The position numbers and the translations under genes are program-made. 64,000 nt of DNA from Bacteroidota bacterium (lineage in GTDB: Bacteria > Bacteroidota > Bacteroidia > Chitinophagales > Saprospiraceae). Location: NCBI GenBank assembly GCA_017857395.1, contig JAFMDF010000005.1, positions 1 through 64,000 on the forward strand, in the 5' to 3' direction. Of the stretch, positions 46,656 through 54,758 are shown piece after piece (the first letter of the stretch is position 1; every line of letters starts with the position of its first letter). The notes beneath the pieces were generated by a model, which ran no database searches, was not told the DNA's origin, and saw only the letters and a list, made by a program, of their open reading frames with translations.

Positions 46656-47249
46656 ATGGTACTTATGGCCGACAATACCGAAAAAATAGCAAAAGACAAG
46701 GTATTTGAAGAAGAGTTCCTTCCTCAAATAGATGCTTTGTATAATTTTGCTTACCACCTTACTTATAGTGAGGAGGACGCCAACGACTTGGTACAGGAGG
46801 CCTATATGAAAGCCTACCGTTTCATTAATAATTATGAAGTGGGTACCAATGCAAAAGCTTGGTTGTTCCGCATTTTGAAGAATGCATTTATTAACGATTA
46901 TCGCAAGAAAAATAAGCAGCCAACTAAGGTTGATTATGAAGAAATCGTAAATTTCCATAATGAAGAAGATACTAATTTCTCTTCTTATGATGATTTGCGA
47001 ACAGAGATGTTTGATAAGATGATGGGCGATGAAGTCACTACAGCGATTAATTCGCTGCCTGTAGACTTTAGAACGGTTATTTTATTATGTGATATTGAAG
47101 GATTTACTTACGAGGAAATCTCTAAAATTATCAATGTCCCAATCGGAACCGTTCGTTCTCGATTGCACCGTTCTAGAAATATGCTAAAAGAAAAGCTAAG
47201 AGAGTATGCAGCGGAATACGGCTACTCTGATAAGCGTTCTAAAGAATAG
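46656..47249 (+). CDS. ECF-type sigma-70 family RNA polymerase sigma factor
   Basis: 197 residues; a second ATG at 46665 (three codons in) is an equally good start. Region 2 spans ~25-95 (DALYNFAYHLTYSEEDANDLVQEAYMKAYRFI in two adjoining blocks, with the AKAWLFRILKNAFINDYRKK core contact). Region 4 spans ~125-190 (LPVDFRTVILLCDIEGFTYEEISKIINVPIGTVRSRLHRSR), with a clear helix-turn-helix for the -35 element. This is the group IV layout. A small gene 450 bp downstream is a candidate anti-sigma factor. The regulon is unknown. Confidence 0.92.
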   Translation: MVLMADNTEKIAKDKVFEEEFLPQIDALYNFAYHLTYSEEDANDLVQEAYMKAYRFINNYEVGTNAKAWLFRILKNAFINDYRKKNKQPTKVDYEEIVNFHNEEDTNFSSYDDLRTEMFDKMMGDEVTTAINSLPVDFRTVILLCDIEGFTYEEISKIINVPIGTVRSRLHRSRNMLKEKLREYAAEYGYSDKRSKE

Positions 47250-47330
47250 GTTTCAGGTACTAGGTATCGGGTATCAGATTAAGCGTTTAGTACCGCAGAA
47301 TTTGATACCTGAAACCATCAACCCGATACC
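47249..47330. repeat. Interleaved inverted repeats (pseudoknot geometry) after the sigma factor gene
   Basis: ggtttcaggta (47249-47259) pairs with tacctgaaacc (47306-47316), and ggtatcgggt (47262-47271) pairs with acccgatacc (47321-47330). The order A-B-A'-B' cannot form nested stems and suggests a pseudoknot or alternative structures. It begins at the last base of the sigma gene. Confidence 0.7.
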
Positions 47331-47698
47331 CCATAAATAATATTATTCATCACTCTGCTAGTGCATGAGTTATCAAAGCCCCAAGCTGGGGAATTGTTTA
47401 ATGTAACTTTTAATAAATGATAAGGTATTTGCAACAGGAAAAAATGTATCGGTAAAAGCCGATTATGTCTGCAATATTTTTAGATTTTAAATTTAGAATT
47501 TTACATTTTGACTTTTCTTTCTATGCTTGGGGCTTTTTCTGTCACGATATGAGGTTATTTAATACATCAACATTTCGTTTTAGTGTCCCAATTTGTCCCG
47601 ATTCATCGGGAATCGGGATGATGCCCTTTGTGGCAGCAAGTTGGCGTATGTTTATCCCCATCGTGTTTCAGAGTTGTTATGCCGAGCAGGTATTTTAA
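47331..47698. other. Repeat-rich gap between sigma and anti-sigma genes
   Basis: About 370 bp (449 with the element before it) with no credible gene. It contains ccccaagctgggg (47379-47391) and tcccgatt/aatcggga (47596-47603 and 47611-47618) with a nested cccgat/atcggg alternative. A 77-codon frame here (47465-47698) is composed largely of these repeats and is not believed. Confidence 0.6.
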
Positions 47699-47959
47699 AT
47701 GTTTTCAATCATGAAGAATTCAAAGGATTATAAAGACCTAGTAGCTAAAGTCACGATGTACTTAGATAATGCCTTAAGCAAAGAAGCGGAAAGAGAATTG
47801 TTGAGAGAGATTAAGTCGAATCCGAATTACATGGAATTATTACACAAAGAAAAATCCTTTAGAGCTTTTGTTAAAAGCCGAGTTCAGCGCCGCACCGTTT
47901 CTCCTGCCTTAGTTCAATCTATAAAAGAACGAATAAAAATTATACCCGCAAATATTTAG
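47699..47959 (+). CDS. Probable anti-sigma factor without zinc ligands
   Basis: 86 residues; Met5 at 47711 may be the true start. The protein is all-helical and charged. The stretch VTMYLDNALSKEAERELLREI and the later FRAFVKSRVQRRTVSPALVQSIKERI recall the small ZAS-type anti-sigma factors found beside RpoE-like genes in Bacteroidota. Those carry an H-x3-C-x2-C zinc site in the middle; here the corresponding segment reads SNPNYMELLHKE with no cysteine anywhere in the protein. It would therefore bind sigma without zinc, if the assignment is right. The gap from the sigma gene is unusually long. Assignment rests on position and pattern, not on a search. Confidence 0.6.
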   Translation: MFSIMKNSKDYKDLVAKVTMYLDNALSKEAERELLREIKSNPNYMELLHKEKSFRAFVKSRVQRRTVSPALVQSIKERIKIIPANI

Positions 47960-48081
47960 TTCTTAATCTACCTATAACCTTTTTTATATTCAACTTTCAG
48001 TAACAATTTTCAATCTTCAAATTGTGCTTTGGCTTTGCTATGTCGCTTTTTGAAAATTGGAAATTTGCTGAAGCAACTTAC

Positions 48082-48104
48082 GATTTGCTAAATCTAGCAG
48101 ATTT
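48082..48104. repeat. Dispersed palindrome, AAATCTAGCAGATTT core
   Basis: gatttgctaaatctagcagattt, with arms aaatct/agattt. A partial third arm (gtttagtaaatc) follows at about 48126. It is related to 4911-4977 and 58786-58816, and lies just downstream of scpB (minus). Confidence 0.65.
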
Positions 48105-48141
48105 GCCCACACGGAATATAGGAGAGTTTAGTAAATCTTGC

Positions 48142-48825
48142 CTACTCTTCTGAATCATCAATATTTATTGCTAAATCTTCAGAATCGGTGACATCTTCAT
48201 TAGCGGTTGGTTGGGCGTCATCGGTGGGTAATTCTGCTATTGGTGCAGCCGTAGCCGCCTCATCAATTGGCGCTTGTTCGCCAATTTCATTGTCAGGGTC
48301 TTTAAAGTCTTTTGGTTTAGGCATATCCTCCAAACTTTTTAAACCAAAATAATCCATGAATTTTTCACTCGTCCCATAAAGTAATGGTCGCCCTGGCGCA
48401 TCACTTCTACCGATAATAGCAACCAATTCTTTTTCTAATAATTTTTGTACAGAATAATCACAACTTACGCCCCGAATTTTCTCCATTTCACTTTTAGGGA
48501 CAGGTTGTTTGTAGGCAATAATAGATAAGGTTTCTAAAGCCGCTCTGGACAATCTTCGTTTATTATTTTGCCTTAATAAGGTGCCAACAGAATTATGAAA
48601 GGCGGGCTTTGTCAAAAATTGGAAACCGCCTGCAATTTCTAAAAATTCAAAAGAAAACTGTGCTGCTTGATATTTATCCTTTAATCCTTCAATTGCTTTT
48701 TCTAAAGCAGGTTTTTTAAACTTGGTTTCAAAAGTCTCTTCCAAACAACTTTTGATTTCTTTTAAAGAAATAGGCGATTCTGAGACAAAAACAATACTTT
48801 CTATATGTTGTGCTAATTGATCCAT
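48142..48825 (-). CDS. scpB: Segregation and condensation protein ScpB
   Basis: 227 residues. ScpB dimers bind ScpA and the SMC ATPase heads in the condensin that organises the chromosome. Two winged-helix domains are visible: the first at ~1-80 (HIESIVFVSESPISLKEIKSCLEE, FEFLEIAGGFQFLTKP) and the second at ~85-165 (RRLSRAALETLSIIAYKQPVPKSEMEKIRGV, GRPLLYGTSEKFMDYFGL). The C-terminal 60 residues are an acidic, Ala-rich tail, probably disordered. scpA is not in the window. Start ATG at 48825. Confidence 0.94.
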   Translation of the reverse strand: MDQLAQHIESIVFVSESPISLKEIKSCLEETFETKFKKPALEKAIEGLKDKYQAAQFSFEFLEIAGGFQFLTKPAFHNSVGTLLRQNNKRRLSRAALETLSIIAYKQPVPKSEMEKIRGVSCDYSVQKLLEKELVAIIGRSDAPGRPLLYGTSEKFMDYFGLKSLEDMPKPKDFKDPDNEIGEQAPIDEAATAAPIAELPTDDAQPTANEDVTDSEDLAINIDDSEE

Positions 48826-49043
48826 TGTTGTGTGTAGTGCTGTATGAATAGAGTAAAGATTAGAGATTATCTCAATAACTATCGAGATGGTGACAATAAA
48901 TATTTCTCTAGCCTTTGAGTGTTCTTCTCAAAAAATGAATGACAAAAATAAGTAGTTTCTTTGCTATAAAATAGCTTCCTGTAAATTTTAGTAGTAAAAA
49001 ACTATAATAGTAGTAAATGGTTTTACTTTTGTAGTTGTACTTC

Positions 49044-49105
49044 TGTAGTGCCAAGCTCTGCTTGGTAGAAAGATAGCATGATACCAAGCAGAGCTTGGTG
49101 CTACA
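49044..49105. repeat. 24-bp hairpin upstream of the DUF5691 gene
   Basis: Arm 49044-49067 (tgtagtgccaagctctgc then ttggta) and arm 49082-49105 pair over 24 positions, with two positions as G.U wobbles in RNA. The loop is 14 nt. A short A-run follows. It ends 17 bp before the ATG at 49123. Confidence 0.85.
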
Positions 49106-49122
49106 AAAAAAAACATTAGCCA

Positions 49123-50649
49123 ATGCAGTGGGATGAATTAGTAAAATTAGCCTTATTGGGTACAGATAGAAGCAGTCTATCGCCTGCAATGAAAGTCGAA
49201 TTGCAAGGCTACGGTATTGATACAGATAAGGAAATTACAGAAGTGGTGCTAGAAAGTGCAGCCTTATACGCGCCTTTACAAAAAGCAGGATATGAGCCTA
49301 AAATTTGGGAGCAACCCTTATTAGCAAAAAGCAGGGAAGAAATATTAGCTAATTGTAATAAACAATCCGCAATTCATTTAAGCCTTATTTTAACGGGGCG
49401 TTATCCTTATGCTTTAACAGAATTTGTGCAAGGAATGGCAGACTATCAAAAATGTTTGCCTTTTGAATTTTTACCAACCTTATTAGACAAATGCGTTAAG
49501 GATGAATTTTTATGGGAACAAATAGAACCGATTATTGGACATCGAGGGAATTGGTTGATTGAGTTGAATCCTGCTTGGCAAAAATTAAAAATAGAAGTTT
49601 CCCAAGAAAAATGGGAAATAGGTACAAAAGCAGAACGAGTCGCTATTTTAAAAAAACTACGTCAAAAAGACTCTGCCGAAGGTTTATTAATGCTTTTATC
49701 TACTTGGGCGGAAGATGGTTTGTCAGAAAAAACAGCCTTTTTAAAATGCTTGACCATTGGTTTGTCAGACATGGATGAAGTGTTCTTAGAAGCATGCTTA
49801 GATTTTCCTAGAAAAGAGATTCGGGAAAATGCAGCCATTCTATTAAGCGAATTACCGAATAGTCAATTACAAAAAAGAATTAAAGCCTATTTAAAAGAAG
49901 CAATTACGATTGGAAAAGAAACAGGAATCGCAAAACCTTTCATTATACTACCATCCGCTAAGGACAAAACATTAATTAGAGATGGCATTAGCCCTAAACG
50001 GAAATGGAGAAGAGGTGGAGAAACAACGGGTATGTTGTATCAGATGATTGCCATTGTTTCACCACATCATTGGGAAAAACAATTTCAGAAAAATCCATCA
50101 GAAATACTATACTTTTTTACCCTAAGTGAATGGGCGATGATGCTGGTAGAAGGAGTCGCTACTGCGGCTGCTTTGCATGGTTCCGTTGATTGGATGGAAG
50201 CTATTTTGCGTTTTTGGTTATCCAATCATAATAATCGACGCTGGGCAGAATTAAATATAAAACGAGTTTTAGAGGAATTGCCCAATGAGGTATTTAATGA
50301 AGCGCTTTTTGAGAAATTAAAAGCGCTAAAATTTTTACCAGAAGAACATTCGCCTTTAATTCAGTTATTACAGAAAGAAGATTGTCCTTGGGACGACCGC
50401 TTGACCAATGTATTAATGCCGCAATTAAAAGAATGGATTGCCAATAATGTGAGCTATTCTTGGACAGGTATTCAATATCGAAAAATGCTAAAACAAGCAG
50501 CTTATAATATTTCTCCAAAAAAGGAAAAGCAGCTAAGTAAATTTTGGCTGGGCGCTTCCCAAAATTGGGCTGGTTGGGAGAAAGATATTCAGCAGTTTTT
50601 GACTGTTTTACGCTTTAGACGAGAGATGTTGGAGGAATTAGAAAAATAA
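49123..50649 (+). CDS. DUF5691 domain protein
   Basis: 508 residues. The opening MQWDELVKLALLGTDRS and the helical-repeat body with alternating short Leu-rich helices fit the DUF5691 family. No transmembrane segment and no catalytic motif are seen. In other bacteria this family is encoded beside a MoxR-like AAA ATPase, a DUF5682 protein, a SWIM zinc-finger protein and a VWA protein; here only the ATPase gene follows, 104 bp downstream. A helical scaffold or chaperone-adaptor role is inference. Start ATG at 49123, 17 bp after a long hairpin. Confidence 0.78.
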   Translation: MQWDELVKLALLGTDRSSLSPAMKVELQGYGIDTDKEITEVVLESAALYAPLQKAGYEPKIWEQPLLAKSREEILANCNKQSAIHLSLILTGRYPYALTEFVQGMADYQKCLPFEFLPTLLDKCVKDEFLWEQIEPIIGHRGNWLIELNPAWQKLKIEVSQEKWEIGTKAERVAILKKLRQKDSAEGLLMLLSTWAEDGLSEKTAFLKCLTIGLSDMDEVFLEACLDFPRKEIRENAAILLSELPNSQLQKRIKAYLKEAITIGKETGIAKPFIILPSAKDKTLIRDGISPKRKWRRGGETTGMLYQMIAIVSPHHWEKQFQKNPSEILYFFTLSEWAMMLVEGVATAAALHGSVDWMEAILRFWLSNHNNRRWAELNIKRVLEELPNEVFNEALFEKLKALKFLPEEHSPLIQLLQKEDCPWDDRLTNVLMPQLKEWIANNVSYSWTGIQYRKMLKQAAYNISPKKEKQLSKFWLGASQNWAGWEKDIQQFLTVLRFRREMLEELEK

Positions 50650-50653
50650 ATAA

Positions 50654-50740
50654 AGGTAGCGGGTGACAGGTTTCAGGTATCAGGTTAGATGCGTGTGCAT
50701 TGCGTCTAACCTGATACCTGAAACCTGTCACCCGCTACCT
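50654..50740. repeat. 36-bp perfect hairpin between the DUF5691 and MoxR genes
   Basis: Arms 50654-50689 and 50705-50740 are exact reverse complements over 36 bp with a 15-nt loop. The arms consist of reiterated words: aggtagcgggtgacaggt, then ttcaggtatcaggttaga. The second arm ends 13 nt before the MoxR ATG at 50754. There is no T-run. Confidence 0.95.
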
Positions 50741-50753
50741 CATAACCTAAATT

Positions 50754-51836
50754 ATGAGTAATATACTAAGACAACACGCCGAAAGGCAATATGCTAAAGA
50801 ACTAAAAGCCTTAAAAAAAGCAGATGACCGACAAGTGCCCACTAATTGGGTGATGTCTCCTTGGGCAGTCGTTACCTATATTATGGGAGGAACTTTAGAA
50901 GACGGTATGGAAATAGAACCGAAATATTTTGGCAATCGACGCTTAATAGAAGTGGCAGTAGCGACTTTGGTGACCGATAGAGCTTTGATGTTGATGGGGA
51001 TTCCTGGAACAGGTAAAACTTGGGTATCGGAACATTTAGCCGCCGCAATTTCAGGAGATTCTACGTTATTGGTGCAAGGAACAGCAGGGATGAGTGAAGA
51101 AACTTTGCGATATGGATGGAATTATGCCAAATTAATTGCGGAAGGCCCAACAAATGGAGCCTTAGTTGCAAGTCCAATGATGACGGCCATGCAAAAAGGA
51201 AAAATTGCAAGAGTAGAAGAATTGACTAGAATTCCATCGGATGTACAAGACACGTTGATTACTTTATTATCAGAAAAGATTTTGCCGATTCCAGAACTAA
51301 ATACAGAAGTGCAAGCGAATAAAGGCTTCAATGTAATTGCCACAGCCAATGATAGAGATAAGGGAGTCAACGAATTATCGAGTGCCTTACGGAGAAGATT
51401 TAATACTGTTGTTTTGCCTTTACCAGCTGAATTGGAGGAGGAAGTAGCGATAGTGAAAAATCGAGTAGAGAAACTAGGAAAGGCTTTAGATGTACCAAGC
51501 CCACCTGCACCAATGAAAGAAATACAACGCTTAGTAACCATTTTTAGAGAATTGCGTACTGGAAAGACCGAGGATAACCGAACAAAACTCAAATCACCTA
51601 GTAGTACTTTAAGTACAGCCGAAGCAATTTCCGTAATTAATAGTGGACAAGCGTTGGCGACTCATTTTGGTGATGGAGAATTAAAAGCAGCAGATTTAGC
51701 AGCAGGTATTACGGGGGCGATTATTAAAGATCCTGTACAAGATAAAACAGTCTGGATGGAGTATTTAGAAACAGTGGTAAAAGACCGAAAAGATTGGAAA
51801 GATTTATACCGAGCTTGCCGAGAATTAGTAGATTAA
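50754..51836 (+). CDS. MoxR-like AAA+ ATPase
   Basis: 360 residues. AAA+ core with Walker A GIPGTGKTW (82-90). Where a Walker B Asp-Glu would stand the sequence reads ARVEELTRIPSDVQD, with Glu-Glu in place of the usual aliphatic-D-E. Sensor 1 is VIATANDRD, and the arginine-finger-like region is LSSALRRRFN. This sub-branch is the ATPase that accompanies DUF5691, DUF5682 and VWA proteins. MoxR proteins remodel or mature partner proteins, often with VWA metal-binding partners. No VWA gene is near. The ATPase must be cotranscribed across the long hairpin or have a promoter within it. Start ATG at 50754. Confidence 0.9.
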   Translation: MSNILRQHAERQYAKELKALKKADDRQVPTNWVMSPWAVVTYIMGGTLEDGMEIEPKYFGNRRLIEVAVATLVTDRALMLMGIPGTGKTWVSEHLAAAISGDSTLLVQGTAGMSEETLRYGWNYAKLIAEGPTNGALVASPMMTAMQKGKIARVEELTRIPSDVQDTLITLLSEKILPIPELNTEVQANKGFNVIATANDRDKGVNELSSALRRRFNTVVLPLPAELEEEVAIVKNRVEKLGKALDVPSPPAPMKEIQRLVTIFRELRTGKTEDNRTKLKSPSSTLSTAEAISVINSGQALATHFGDGELKAADLAAGITGAIIKDPVQDKTVWMEYLETVVKDRKDWKDLYRACRELVD

Positions 51837-52262
51837 CATCTTAATAGGTAAGAAATCAGACAGAAAAAATAAATTTTTCTATCAGAAATCAGATTTTAAG
51901 CATAAAATATCAAAATGTGAGTCGTCAGGAGACGGCTAGATACTAATTTCTAGCCTCCAGACTAGAAATATCGGTTTGAATGGAAAGTCGATTCGTTGAT
52001 TTTAGGGATTTATGGGTACTACTTATCACTTATCACTTATCACTTATCACTACAAGATTGATTTTACGGGTTATTGTGCTTATTTTTGCAAAGCTTTTTA
52101 AAAAATAGTATTTTAAAATAAAGAATTAGAAAGTAAAATAGCTATATTTAATTGGTTATCAATACTTTTTAAATTTGAATTTCATTATAAAAAGAGAAGC
52201 TAAAATAACAAAAGTTTCGAGTAGAAACAGATTTAATTACAAAAAAAAATTGATTTAGACAG
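51837..52262. other. Intergenic region with hairpins and a tandem heptamer
   Basis: 426 bp with no gene. It holds ggctaga/tctagcc (51934-51940 and 51949-51955) and four tandem copies of ttatcac at 52023-52050. The right half is AT-rich and serves as the upstream region of the foldase gene. Confidence 0.6.
52023..52050. repeat. Four tandem ttatcac heptamers
   Basis: Exact copies at 52023, 52030, 52037 and 52044, with partial units on both sides. Confidence 0.9.
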
Positions 52263-54368
52263 ATGGCACTTATAGGAACGATTCGGAAAAATAGCTGGCT
52301 ATTAATTCTTGTCATTGGTTTGGCACTAGCAGCGTTCATTATTATGGACATGACTTCTGCTGGAAACAGAGGTGGTGCAGTTACTTCTTTGGCAATGGGG
52401 AAGGTTGAAGGTAAGACAGTTGATTGGAATGAATTCCAAGGCGTTGAGAATATGTTGTACTCAGGTAGTTCAGCAGATGTGTTTGCAAGAAGAAGCCAAT
52501 TGTGGAACTACTTTGTAGAAGAGGCAATTGTAGCAAAGCAAGCAGAGGCTTTAGGATTAAATGTAAGTAGAGATGAGTTAATTGATTTACAATTTGGTGC
52601 AAATAAAAGCCCTGTAATTGTAAACCGATTCAGAAACCCGCAAACTGGTGCGGTTGATGTAGCAACTTTAAATCAGTTTCGTCAACAAATTCAAGATGGT
52701 TCTATTCTGCCTGAGCAAAAGCGATTTTGGGCACATCAAGAAAAAGAAATCATTAAAGATAGATTGCAATCAAAGTTGAATACGATGGTATCTAAAGGTT
52801 TGTATACCCCAACTTGGATGGTAGAGCAAACTTATGGCGACCAAACACAGCGGATTGCTTTTGATTTTGTGAAAGTTCCTTTTACGGAAATAGATGATAG
52901 TGAAATCAGCTTAACAGATGCAGACTTTGCTAACTACTTAGCAGCAAACAAAGGTACTTATATGACAACAGAAGAGACTCGAAGAGTTAGCTATGTTACT
53001 TTTGATGTATTGCCAACTGCTGCAGATTCTGCAATTTATAGAGACCAATTATCAGCTTTGATTGCTGGATTTGAATCGACTGCTAATGATACCATTTTTG
53101 TAGAAAATAATTACGGTACCGTTAATCCAACTTGGCTAGCAGCAGCAGATTTACCAGTAACGCTTCAAGACGCTGTGTCAGCTACACCTGTTGGTAAAGT
53201 ATATGGTCCTTATTTAGAAGGCAACTCTTATCAAATTGTGAAGGTAATGGAACGACAAGCATTAGCTGATTCCTCTGACACTCGACATATTTTGATTAAC
53301 GCTTCTGACCCAGCAAGTTTTGCAGTGGCTGATGCTAAAATTGACAGTATCAAAGCGGTAATCGAAGCAGGTGGTGATTTTGAAGAATTAGCGAAGACGT
53401 TAAGCCAAGATCAAGGAAGTGCTGCTAAAGGTGGAGTATATGAAAAAACGCCTGTTAACCAGTTTGTTCCTGAATATCAAGAGGTCATGTTGAATGGTCA
53501 ATTTGGTAAATTATATAAGGTTAGAACAACTTATGGTGTTCACTTGATTGAGCCACTAAAGCGGTCAAGAGAAACTACGGAAAGAGTGAAGATTGCTTTG
53601 ATAGGTCAATCTATTACCCCTAGTGAAGATACGCAAAATGCAGTTTTTGAAGAAGCAAATACATTCTTATCTAAAAATAGAACGTTAGCGGAACTACAAG
53701 CAGCGGTTGCACAAAGTGGAACTTTAACGGTAGAAAATTCTGGTGCTTTAAAAGCAAATGATTTTGCAGTAGGTAATTTAGGTAGCGGTTCTGATGCTAG
53801 AGATATTGTGAAATTTGCTTATGATCCTAACTCTGAAGTTGGTGGTGTTTCGGTAAGTGCTTATTCTTTCCAAGATCCAGTAGAATTATATACTAATAAA
53901 TATGTAGTAGCAGCATTGGCAAGTGTTCAAGATGCAGGTATGCCTGCTGTAGCAGATATAAAAGATGAAATTGAAGGATTTGTAAGAAACCAAAAGAAAG
54001 GAGAAGCTTTACAAGCTAAAGTTTCTGGGAGTGATTTAAATTCAATTGCAACTCAATTTGATGGGGAAGTAGAAAGTGCGAAGGACGTTACTTTTGATGC
54101 AACTTTTGTACAAGGATTAGGAAACGAACCAGAAGTGATTGCTTCTGCTTTTAATATGGCAGTGAATGGCGTATCTAAGCCAATCGTTGGAAATAGTGGC
54201 GTATATGTAATAAAGCTAACGGATAAACCAGCAGTTGGTACGGCATTTAATATTCCTCAATTAAGAAAAAATAGCTCTTCTACTGCGCAAACACAAGTAA
54301 CTGCTCGCTTAATGCAAGCAATGAAAAAGAATGCAGAAGTAGAAGATTTACGTTCTAAATTCTATTAA
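52263..54368 (+). CDS. PpiD/SurA-like periplasmic peptidyl-prolyl isomerase
   Basis: 701 residues. A single N-terminal membrane helix (LLILVIGLALAAFIIMDM, about 13-30) leaves the rest in the periplasm. A SurA_N-like helical domain (~40-210) precedes a parvulin-type PPIase domain (~335-440: DTRHILINASDP, DFEELAKTLSQDQGSAAKGGVY, YGVHLIEPL). A further C-terminal helical region completes a PpiD arrangement, with a second degenerate parvulin-like stretch possible near 460-600. It would help outer-membrane and exported proteins fold. Length is close to PpiD. Start ATG at 52263. A terminator follows at 54417-54443. Confidence 0.88.
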   Translation: MALIGTIRKNSWLLILVIGLALAAFIIMDMTSAGNRGGAVTSLAMGKVEGKTVDWNEFQGVENMLYSGSSADVFARRSQLWNYFVEEAIVAKQAEALGLNVSRDELIDLQFGANKSPVIVNRFRNPQTGAVDVATLNQFRQQIQDGSILPEQKRFWAHQEKEIIKDRLQSKLNTMVSKGLYTPTWMVEQTYGDQTQRIAFDFVKVPFTEIDDSEISLTDADFANYLAANKGTYMTTEETRRVSYVTFDVLPTAADSAIYRDQLSALIAGFESTANDTIFVENNYGTVNPTWLAAADLPVTLQDAVSATPVGKVYGPYLEGNSYQIVKVMERQALADSSDTRHILINASDPASFAVADAKIDSIKAVIEAGGDFEELAKTLSQDQGSAAKGGVYEKTPVNQFVPEYQEVMLNGQFGKLYKVRTTYGVHLIEPLKRSRETTERVKIALIGQSITPSEDTQNAVFEEANTFLSKNRTLAELQAAVAQSGTLTVENSGALKANDFAVGNLGSGSDARDIVKFAYDPNSEVGGVSVSAYSFQDPVELYTNKYVVAALASVQDAGMPAVADIKDEIEGFVRNQKKGEALQAKVSGSDLNSIATQFDGEVESAKDVTFDATFVQGLGNEPEVIASAFNMAVNGVSKPIVGNSGVYVIKLTDKPAVGTAFNIPQLRKNSSSTAQTQVTARLMQAMKKNAEVEDLRSKFY

Positions 54369-54758
54369 CTAGATAGTTGAGCTTTTTATTAAAGCTTCTG
54401 GAACGATATATAAAAAAGAGCGGTTGATATTTTCAATCGCTCTTTTTTGTATTTAGAAGGATTTTTAGTACGGATTTTTTCTTATGTACTAAACGTTCGC
54501 TTATTTGGAATTAATTTATTTTAAATTGCTTAAAGAACTAAGCTATACCTGTCAGAAAACTATGTGTTACTATATGAACGATGTAACTATGTGGTGAAAA
54601 AAACTTGCTTTAGCAATTAGATTTTTATAATCTTGTTTATACCTTCCTTTCCATTTAACAACCAAACTATTGCTTCCTAATAAGAAGCTATTCAAATTAA
54701 TTTATTCATTAGGATCAATGGTTATCGTAAACCGTAAATTGTCCACCGACTAAGAAAA
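54369..54758. other. Intergenic region upstream of proA
   Basis: 390 bp; after the terminator at 54417-54443 it contains nothing I recognise. AT-rich, with no gene-like frame. Confidence 0.6.
54417..54443 (+). terminator. Terminator of the foldase gene
   Basis: agagcggttga (54417-54427) pairs with tcaatcgctct (54433-54443), one G.U, 5-nt loop, then a T-run. Confidence 0.9.

Noticed and set aside
47465-47698. 77-codon frame upstream of the anti-sigma gene
   Set aside because: Much of it is repeat sequence (tcccgatt/aatcggga); aromatic-rich with no family look.
52023-52050. Tandem heptamers as replication-origin iterons
   Set aside because: No DnaA-box cluster, no AT-rich unwinding element tied to them, and no replication gene nearby.
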